Origin: Thioalkalivibrio sp. ALE14
Lineage (GTDB): Bacteria > Pseudomonadota > Gammaproteobacteria > Ectothiorhodospirales > Ectothiorhodospiraceae
Assembly (NCBI RefSeq): GCF_000376845.1
Contig: NZ_AQXY01000029.1
Location: forward strand, 1-64,000
Length of the DNA stretch: 64,000 nucleotides
Direction: 5' to 3'
The notes beneath the pieces were generated by a model. The model saw only the letters and a program-made list of their open reading frames with translations. It made no database searches and was not told the origin of the DNA. This document shows positions 58,400-64,000 of the stretch, in pieces; within the stretch, counting starts at the first letter, position 1, and each line of letters opens with the position of its first letter. A program made the translations under genes and the position numbers.

Positions 58400-59166
58400 C
58401 CTTCACGCTCCAGACGGCGCATTTCGGTCATCTCGTCGCTGTCGGGGTGCTGACGACTCAGGCGCTCGGCACAGGCATTGGCCGCGCGGCTGTTCCCCAG
58501 CGCGGTCTCGGCCCGATAGCACAACAGCAGGGTCTCGGCATTCTCGACCCCCTGGCTGTCCAGGCGCTGCAGAAAGGCGCGGGTCTGCATCGGACGGCCG
58601 TCGTGATAGGTCAGCCGGGCCATCTCCAGCAGGGCCCGCGGATACTGCGGATTCAGCTCGAGGGCCCGACGCAACTGACGTTCGGCCTGTTCGATATCGC
58701 CCGCATCCGCATGGCAGACGCCCGAATTCATGTAGGCAATGTCACGCCGGTCGTAATCCGGGTTGTTGATCGCCTGGGCGAACAGCGCCTGGGCCTCGTC
58801 GAAGTCCTCGCGGCTGCACAGCAGCGCACCGAGGTTGGTCTGTGCGAAGGGATTCCCCTCGTCCCGGCGCAGGGCCCGGCGGTAGTGTTCCTCGGCGCGG
58901 TCCAGCTGACCCTTGCGCTCGTACACCGCCGCCATGCCGATATTGGCCAGGGCATCACCGGGATCGTAGTCCAGCGCGCGGCGCAGGTTGCGCTCGGCCT
59001 GCTCGAACTCGCCCTCGCGCAGATAGCCGATACCCAGTTCCGCATGCACCTCGGCGGCATTCTCGCGGTCGCCGGACACCGGTCGATCGGCCGTGGCGGC
59101 ACAGCCACCCAGCAGCAGCGCCAGGCACAGCACCGCGGCCAGGCGCAAACCCGTGCGTCCCGTCAT
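58396..59166 (-). CDS. pilW: Type IV pilus pilotin-like TPR lipoprotein PilW/PilF
   Basis: A 256-residue lipoprotein (lipobox LLLGGC, Cys22) with six or so TPR repeats ([44 protein letters not shown]). PilF/PilW of Pseudomonas pilots the secretin PilQ to the outer membrane. Start at 59166 with GGAGG at about 5 bp; the longer frame upstream is a shadow of rlmN. It overlaps rlmN and rodZ by 4 bp each. Confidence 0.93.
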   Translation of the reverse strand: MTGRTGLRLAAVLCLALLLGGCAATADRPVSGDRENAAEVHAELGIGYLREGEFEQAERNLRRALDYDPGDALANIGMAAVYERKGQLDRAEEHYRRALRRDEGNPFAQTNLGALLCSREDFDEAQALFAQAINNPDYDRRDIAYMNSGVCHADAGDIEQAERQLRRALELNPQYPRALLEMARLTYHDGRPMQTRAFLQRLDSQGVENAETLLLCYRAETALGNSRAANACAERLSRQHPDSDEMTEMRRLEREG

Positions 59167-60317
59167 GAAGCCCTCCGGTCCGTCTGGGGCAATTCGGCAT
59201 GCAGACGGAACATGCGCATCCCGCGATTGGTGCGGTCCTCGACCTGCCCCACCAGCTGGCCGCAGGCCGCATCGATGTCGTCGCCGCGCGTCCGCCGCAC
59301 GGTGGTGACATAACCGGCCTTTTGCAGACGCCGCTCGAAGGCCAGCACATCGGCCTCGCGCGGGCGGTCGAACGGCGCACCCGGGAACGGATTGAAGGGG
59401 ATCAGGTTGATCTTGCCGGGGATGCCGCGCAACAGCCCGGCGAGCTCGTTGGCATGTTCGGGCTGGTCGTTCACCCCGGCCAGCAGGACGTATTCGAAGG
59501 TCACACCGCTGTGGGCGTCCGTCGCCTCCACATAGCGGCGGCAACTGTCCAGCAACTGGGCAATCGGGTACTTGCGGTTGATCGGCACCAGACGGTCGCG
59601 CAGCGCATCGTTCGGCGCGTGCAGGCTGACGGCCAGCGCGACGTCGGTATGCTCGCTCAGGCGATCCAGGGCCGGCACCAGTCCGGAAGTCGACAGGGTC
59701 ACGCGCCGGCGGCTGAGGCCGTAGGCATTGTCGTCGGTCATCAGCTGACACGCCGGGACGACCGCATCGAAGTTGGCCAGCGGCTCGCCCATGCCCATCA
59801 GGACCACGTTACTCACTGCCCGCTTGCGACCCTCGGGCGCCGGCAGGCGCTGCATCGCCATCCATACCTGGCCGATGATCTCGGCACTGGTCAGATTGCG
59901 GTTGAAACCCTGCTGGGCGGTGGAGCAGAAGGTGCAGTCGAGCGCACAGCCGACCTGGGAGGAGATGCACAGCGTGCCGCGGCCGCCCTCGGGGATGAAG
60001 ACGGTCTCGATGGCATTGCCGTCGGGGAGACGCAGCACCCACTTTACGGTGCCGTCGGAGGAGGCCTTTTCCAGCCCGATTTCGGGCACGCGGATCTCGG
60101 TCTCGCGCGCCAGGCGCTCGCGCAGCTTGCGCGAGACGTCGGTCATCTGCTCGAAGTCGGTGACCCCGCGTTGATGGATCCACTTGACGAGCTGGGTGGC
60201 GCGAAAACGCGGTTCACCCCACTGCGCCAGCAGCTCGACGAGCTGTTGGTGGCTGTAACCCAGCAGATTCAGGGGGGTGGAGGATGCGCTTGCCATATCA
60301 GGGACCGGTTGGCTCAA
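59163..60317 (-). CDS. rlmN: 23S rRNA/tRNA adenine-C2 methyltransferase RlmN
   Basis: A 384-residue radical-SAM enzyme that methylates A2503 of 23S rRNA and A37 of some tRNAs. The cluster motif CxxxCxxC appears as CALDCTFC near residue 125. [10 protein letters not shown] and the C-terminal radical-SAM end with [11 protein letters not shown] are present. Internal start at MASASS is an alternative. It leads the rlmN-pilW-rodZ cluster; an IS481 copy lies 67 bp upstream and may have displaced its promoter from ndk. Confidence 0.96.
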   Translation of the reverse strand: MSQPVPDMASASSTPLNLLGYSHQQLVELLAQWGEPRFRATQLVKWIHQRGVTDFEQMTDVSRKLRERLARETEIRVPEIGLEKASSDGTVKWVLRLPDGNAIETVFIPEGGRGTLCISSQVGCALDCTFCSTAQQGFNRNLTSAEIIGQVWMAMQRLPAPEGRKRAVSNVVLMGMGEPLANFDAVVPACQLMTDDNAYGLSRRRVTLSTSGLVPALDRLSEHTDVALAVSLHAPNDALRDRLVPINRKYPIAQLLDSCRRYVEATDAHSGVTFEYVLLAGVNDQPEHANELAGLLRGIPGKINLIPFNPFPGAPFDRPREADVLAFERRLQKAGYVTTVRRTRGDDIDAACGQLVGQVEDRTNRGMRMFRLHAELPQTDRRAS

Positions 60318-60385
60318 GTCCCCTAGTGTACTGTGCCAAAGGGACGCCTGCCTACGGGGCCCGGTGCGCGGTGCAACCGGGCTCC

Positions 60386-61336
60386 TTAGGTGTGGAGTCT
60401 CACAAGGTTGTCCTCAGGTAGACCGAGGATGCTGATGGGTGGCTGTTTGCTCAGGCTACCGTGTGGACGGTGCCAGTTGTAGTCGTGGATCCATCGGGGC
60501 AGATGGCGTTTGCGTTCCTCCGACGTAGCATACGTGAAGGCATAGGCCCACTCGCGCAGGGCGGTCTGGATGAAGCGCTCGGCCTTGCCGTTGGTTCTCG
60601 GCGTATAGGGCCGGGTCCGACGATGGCGGATGCCCAGCCGTCGGCAGGCTTGGCTGAACGCCCGGGCGTGGTAGCAGGGCCCGTTATCGGTGAGAACGCG
60701 CCGGATGGTGATGCCGAGGGTCGCGTAGTAGCGCACGGCCGCCTCCAGATGCGCGATCGCATCCTGGACTCGCTCGGCGGGATGGATCTCGCTGTAGGCG
60801 ATGCGCGAGCGGTCATCGATCGCCACATGCACGTACTCGTAGCCGGCCCCGATGGAGTCCTTGGCGCGAACCCCGGTCACGCGGTGCCCCGGGTGACGGA
60901 AGCGCGCCAGCTTCTTGATATCAAGGTGGAGCAGATCGCCGGGGTGTTCGTGCTCGTAGCGCCGGGGGGGCTCGACGGGCTCCAGCGCACTCAGGCGGTT
61001 CAGTCCCTCACGCCGCAGGATGCGGCTGACGCTGGCCCTCGAGATCCCCGTGAAGGCGGCGATCCGATCCATGGTCCAGCGCTGGCGCCGCAAGGCGACG
61101 ACCTGCCGCTGGATCCGTCGAGGGGCTCGGCGGGTCTGCTTCCGGGGCCGGGACGAACGATCCAGCAGGCCGGCACGTCCCGCCTCCTGGAACCGCTGGA
61201 CCCAGCGGCGGACGGTCTTTGGATCTACGCCACAGACCCGCGCTGTGGCCCGAAGACTCTGGCCATGGTCGACTACCAGGCGGACCATCCGCTCTCGACC
61301 ACGGGGTCCCATTAAGGCATTTTGATGAAGGTTCAC
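60386..61336 (-). CDS. IS481-family transposase
   Basis: A 316-residue DDE transposase. N-terminal HTH ([20 protein letters not shown]), a second HTH-like part near 85-110, then the rve integrase core with D139 (LLHLDIKK), D217 (VLTDNGP) and E253 (NGKAERF). The frame is intact. Its TAA stop (60386-60388) lies outside the inverted repeat, in the duplicated target bases, which is a recorded habit of IS481. Confidence 0.93.
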   Translation of the reverse strand: MNLHQNALMGPRGRERMVRLVVDHGQSLRATARVCGVDPKTVRRWVQRFQEAGRAGLLDRSSRPRKQTRRAPRRIQRQVVALRRQRWTMDRIAAFTGISRASVSRILRREGLNRLSALEPVEPPRRYEHEHPGDLLHLDIKKLARFRHPGHRVTGVRAKDSIGAGYEYVHVAIDDRSRIAYSEIHPAERVQDAIAHLEAAVRYYATLGITIRRVLTDNGPCYHARAFSQACRRLGIRHRRTRPYTPRTNGKAERFIQTALREWAYAFTYATSEERKRHLPRWIHDYNWHRPHGSLSKQPPISILGLPEDNLVRLHT

Positions 61337-61419
61337 GGGGCGTCCTCCTTGGAATGGCTAAGTCGGCAAACTCAGCATCCTTCGGAGTCGTCCCGTGGAC
61401 AACCTATTGAGAGATCACA
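60391..61419 (-). mobile_element. Insertion sequence, IS481 family, complete (1029 bp)
   Basis: Terminal inverted repeats match in 18 of 23 bases: TGTGGAGTCTCACAAGGTTG at the left end and, read inward, TGTGATCTCTCAATAGGTTG at the right. The 6-bp direct repeat CTTAGG flanks it (60385-60390 and 61420-61425). The right-hand copy overlaps the first three bases of M-element copy 5, so the IS landed exactly at that element's end. Confidence 0.9.
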
Positions 61420-61422
61420 CTT

Positions 61423-61723
61423 AGGGAAACACTGATCAATGTGCACACTCGCGTTGGCACCCCAGGTTGTCCGAGACAAGGCGCGTCGTGCGGCGGGTAG
61501 TGGTTCTACCCGCCCGTTTTTGATGGATTCTGGGCGCAACGCAGGATCGGGGAACCTGGGGCGCCAACCCCGAAGGGGCTCGGCCGCCCGTTGTTGATCA
61601 AAAACGGGCGTGGGAACTGCGTTGCGGCTCCCTTGTGCAGAATGACTGCACGGCAGTCACCGCGCCTTGTTCGCACGCAAAGGCGACTCGAGCGCGAGCG
61701 TGTACATTGATCAGTGTTTCCCT
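61423..61723. repeat. M-element copy 5, abutting IS481
   Basis: 301 bp, reverse orientation relative to copies 2-4. It begins AGGGAAACACTGATCAATG and ends CATTGATCAGTGTTTCCCT. It carries an extra inner palindrome pair (GCCCGTTTTTGAT ... ATCAAAAACGGGC) missing from copy 3. It lies 18 bp past the ndk stop codon. Confidence 0.9.
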
Positions 61724-61741
61724 TGGCGCATGCGGACCGTC

Positions 61742-62173
61742 TCAGCGGGTACGCGGGCAGACGCCGTCGTCACCGAAGAAGAACGCAATCTCGCGCTCGG
61801 CGGTTTCCGGAGCATCGGAGCCGTGCACGGCGTTCTCGTCGATGGAGACGGCGAAGTCGGCGCGGATGGTGCCCGGGGCCGCTTCCTTCGGGTTGGTCGC
61901 ACCCATGATGTCGCGGTTCTTGGCGATGGCGTCCTCGCCTTCCAGGACCTGCACCAGCACCGGGCCGGAGATCATGAATTCGACCAGGTCATTGAAGAAC
62001 GGACGTTCCTTGTGCACGTCGTAGAAGCCTTCGGCCTGCTCGCGGCTCAGGTGCATCATGCGCGCGCCGACGACCTTCAGGCCCGCCTTTTCGAAGCGGC
62101 CGATGATGTCGCCGATCGCGTTCTTGGCAACGGCGTCGGGCTTGATGATGGAAAGGGTGCGTTCAACGGCCAT
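61742..62173 (-). CDS. ndk: Nucleoside-diphosphate kinase
   Basis: A 143-residue enzyme that equalises nucleoside triphosphate pools. Opening [15 protein letters not shown] and the phosphohistidine in [16 protein letters not shown] are present. Normal length. The usual neighbour rlmN is still downstream, but M-element copy 5 and the IS481 now lie between. Confidence 0.97.
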   Translation of the reverse strand: MAVERTLSIIKPDAVAKNAIGDIIGRFEKAGLKVVGARMMHLSREQAEGFYDVHKERPFFNDLVEFMISGPVLVQVLEGEDAIAKNRDIMGATNPKEAAPGTIRADFAVSIDENAVHGSDAPETAEREIAFFFGDDGVCPRTR

Positions 62174-62232
62174 GGGACGGCTCTCCTGCTACTTGGATGG
62201 ATGTCATTCGCCGGGCCCGTCTGCAAACGCGA

Positions 62233-62254
62233 GAACCCGCCGAACGGCGGGTTC
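62233..62254 (-). terminator. Hairpin between iscX and ndk
   Basis: GAACCCGCC-GAAC-GGCGGGTTC, a perfect 9-bp stem. It follows the minus-strand isc genes and precedes ndk by about 60 bp. Few T bases follow it, so terminator or leader hairpin are both possible. Confidence 0.6.
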
Positions 62255-62363
62255 CCAACGCAAAACGACGCGGACACAACGTGCGGCGCGTAGTCTAGCG
62301 ACCTGACGCCCTAGCAGCAACGTCCCCGGGTTTTCACCGCGACGCCCACGAGAGGCCTAGCAA

Positions 62364-62497
62364 GTCAAAAGCAATTCACAGGAAGGTTAGAAGATTGGAA
62401 GAATTCAAGGACAGGTTGGCCCCATCGGGATCCCACCAGGTCACGGCAATAATAGATTCCTTCCCATCTTCCCATCTTCCTGTGAATCGCATTTGAC
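62364..62497. repeat. Inverted-repeat element related to the one at 23421-23704
   Basis: Left arm GTCAAAAGCAATTCACAGG (62364-62385) and right arm CTTCCTGTGAATCGCATTTG (62476-62497) are inverse in 20 of 22 bases. Between them are purine-rich then pyrimidine-rich tracts (AAGATTGGAAG / CTTCCCATCTTCC). The same right arm occurs at 23683. No coding content. Confidence 0.6.
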
Positions 62498-62528
62498 CTT
62501 CGTCAGGTCGTCGTGCGCGAAGAACGCA

Positions 62529-62732
62529 TCAGTCGTCGACGTCGGCCTCGTCCATCCAGGCCAGCTGGATCGCCTCGAGGATGCGCTCGCCCGAGCGGTC
62601 CGGGTCGTCATCGAAGTCCGGCAGGCCCATTACCCACTGGCGCAGGTCCATGAAGTTGATGTTGCGCGGGTCGACGTCCGGGTGTTCGTCGGCCAGCTGC
62701 ATCGCGATTTCCTGGGTATCGGTCCACTTCAT
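62529..62732 (-). CDS. iscX: Fe-S assembly protein IscX
   Basis: A 67-residue acidic protein with the IscX signature MKWTDTQEIAMQLADEHPDVDP and MDLRQWVMGLPDFDDDP. IscX binds IscS and tunes iron-sulfur cluster assembly. It is the last gene of the isc operon, 14 bp after fdx. Confidence 0.96.
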   Translation of the reverse strand: MKWTDTQEIAMQLADEHPDVDPRNINFMDLRQWVMGLPDFDDDPDRSGERILEAIQLAWMDEADVDD

Positions 62733-62746
62733 CGCCTATCCCTCGC

Positions 62747-63085
62747 TCAGTGGTTTTCGGAGACCTGGTTGATGGTGTACTTCGGCAGCTCCACCACGAG
62801 GTCCGTGTCCGCGACGATCGCCTGACACGACAGGCGCGAGTCCGGCTCCAGACCCCAGGCCTTGTCCAGCATGTCTTCCTCGTCCTCGGTCGGCTCCTCG
62901 AGGCTGTCGAACCCCTCGCGCACGTAGACGTGACAGGTGGTGCACGCGCAGGACTTCTCGCAGGCGTGCTCGATCTCGATGCCGTTTTGCAGTGCGAGAT
63001 CACAGATGCTGACGCCCGACTGGGCCTCGAGGGAGGCACCTTCGGGGCAGATTTCCTCGTGGGGCAGAAAGATTACCTGGGGCAT
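62747..63085 (-). CDS. fdx: ISC-type [2Fe-2S] ferredoxin
   Basis: A 112-residue ferredoxin with cluster ligands in HACEKSCACTTCHVYV and the distal LSCQAIV. It supplies electrons for cluster assembly. The start at 63085 is favoured over the longer frame to 63151 because the family starts MPQVIFLPHEE. It lies 4 bp after hscA. Confidence 0.95.
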   Translation of the reverse strand: MPQVIFLPHEEICPEGASLEAQSGVSICDLALQNGIEIEHACEKSCACTTCHVYVREGFDSLEEPTEDEEDMLDKAWGLEPDSRLSCQAIVADTDLVVELPKYTINQVSENH

Positions 63086-63089
63086 GTTC

Positions 63090-64000
63090 TCAGTTCCCTG
63101 CGTCGTATTCGCTAACGTTGTGCCCGGCGAGCGCGCGCCGGATGCTGTCATTCATGCGCCGCGCGACAAAGGCCTCCGAGGCCTGTTCGACGCGCTTGCG
63201 GGCGGTCTCGATGGCGTCGGGGTCGGCGCCCTTCTCGCGTTCGGCGCGCAGGGCCTCGCGCGCCTGCTCGATCGTCTGGCGCTCCTCCGGCTCCAGATAG
63301 CGATCGCCATCCGTCTCCAGCGCCGCGTCCAGGGCCTCGAGGACGCGGTCGGCCTCCACCTGCTCCTCACGCAGGCGGCGGGCCTCCATGTCCTCGCGGG
63401 CCGAGGATGCCGAGTCGCGCAGCATCTGTTCGATCTCGGTATCCGTCAGGCCATAACTCGGCTTGACCTCGATATGCGCCTCGACCCCCTGGGTCTGCTC
63501 GCGCGCGGTCACGTTCAGCAGGCCGTCGGCGTCCACCTGGAAGGTCACCCGGATGCGCGCGGCCCCGGCGACCATCGGCGGGATACCGGACAGCGTGAAC
63601 TGCGCCAGCGAGCGGTTGGCATCCACCACGTCACGCTCCCCCTGCACCACGTGCAGCGACATCGCGGTCTGGCCGTCCTTGAAAGTGGTGAATTCCTGCG
63701 CCCGCGTCACCGGGATGGTGGTGTTACGCGGCACGATGAACTCGACCAGCCCGCCCATCGTCTCCAGGCCCAGCGAAAGCGGGATCACGTCCAGCAGCAC
63801 CAGTTCGGTATCCGGCTTGTTTCCGGCCAGGATATCCGCCTGCTGCGCGGCCCCGATCGCGACTACGCGATCCGGGTCGATCCCGGCGTGTGGCGTGCGG
63901 CCGAAGTAGCCCTCCACGGCCTCGCGCACCGCCGGCATGCGGGTGGAACCGCCCACCAGCACCACCTCGTCGATGGCACCGGGCTCCAGACCGGCATCCG
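63090..64000 (-). CDS. hscA: Fe-S assembly chaperone HscA, C-terminal part, cut by the window edge
   Basis: 303 residues of an Hsp70-family protein are visible; the N-terminus lies beyond base 64000. The phosphate-binding [12 protein letters not shown], linker [17 protein letters not shown] and substrate-binding domain are present. The position before fdx and iscX identifies HscA rather than DnaK; with HscB it delivers clusters from IscU. Confidence 0.95.
   Translation of the reverse strand, partial: DAGLEPGAIDEVVLVGGSTRMPAVREAVEGYFGRTPHAGIDPDRVVAIGAAQQADILAGNKPDTELVLLDVIPLSLGLETMGGLVEFIVPRNTTIPVTRAQEFTTFKDGQTAMSLHVVQGERDVVDANRSLAQFTLSGIPPMVAGAARIRVTFQVDADGLLNVTAREQTQGVEAHIEVKPSYGLTDTEIEQMLRDSASSAREDMEARRLREEQVEADRVLEALDAALETDGDRYLEPEERQTIEQAREALRAEREKGADPDAIETARKRVEQASEAFVARRMNDSIRRALAGHNVSEYDAGN

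Overview
The window is GC-rich, gene-dense DNA from a gammaproteobacterium. The blocks ligA-zipA-smc, ndk/rlmN-pilW-rodZ-hisS-yfgM-bamB-der and hscA-fdx-iscX are typical of that class. Acidic proteins, a fused ATP sulfurylase/APS kinase and a CysZ protein would fit a halophilic sulfur bacterium of the Ectothiorhodospiraceae type (Thioalkalivibrio-like). That placement is inference; no rRNA or tRNA gene was seen to test it.

Layout. Bases 1-12,950 are an accessory region, nearly all on the minus strand: a broken-off IS1595-type transposase, four small toxin-antitoxin-like pairs (parDE, relBE-like, DUF4258/DUF2283, mntA/hepT), the sulfate-activating fusion enzyme, and a thinned exopolysaccharide locus (EPS-associated MarR pseudogene, wzz, UDP-glucose dehydrogenase, WbpM/CapD-like dehydratase). 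It is packed with two families of REP palindromes, and each family surrounds its own REP-associated tyrosine transposase (RAYT). Bases 12,951-26,720 are mostly housekeeping: ligA, zipA, smc, queF, a pentulose-type kinase, cysZ, a DUF1631 protein, a Rieske protein and a lipoprotein. Bases 27,031-39,835 hold an MSHA-type type IV pilus locus (mshI, pilN-like, J, K, L, M, N, then P, O, D, C on the opposite strand, then E, G, A). Bases 40,330-47,393 carry yaiI, a small membrane-protein gene split by a mobile element, a FlhG/MinD-like ATPase, an HDOD-GAF histidine kinase and a receiver-PAS-GGDEF-EAL regulator. Bases 47,699-64,000 hold a DUF1249 protein, phosphoglucomutase, a sodium symporter, an aminotransferase, the der-to-rlmN cluster, an IS481 copy, ndk, and the end of the isc operon.

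Common threads. (1) Three repeat systems shaped the window: REP1 with RAYT1, REP2 with RAYT2, and a 266-301 bp element with about 31 bp terminal inverted repeats, called the M-element here, present five times. M-elements split one gene, separate parD from parE, supply a stop codon to another gene, and were themselves the target of an IS481 insertion. (2) The pilus ATPase MshE appears to carry two tandem c-di-GMP-binding MshEN modules. A kinase and an intact GGDEF-EAL response regulator lie about 5-9 kb downstream, so c-di-GMP control of this pilus is a reasonable hypothesis. (3) Sulfate activation and uptake (fused Sat/APS kinase, CysZ) and cell-envelope polysaccharide precursors (pgm, ugd, wbpM-like) are represented, but not as single operons.
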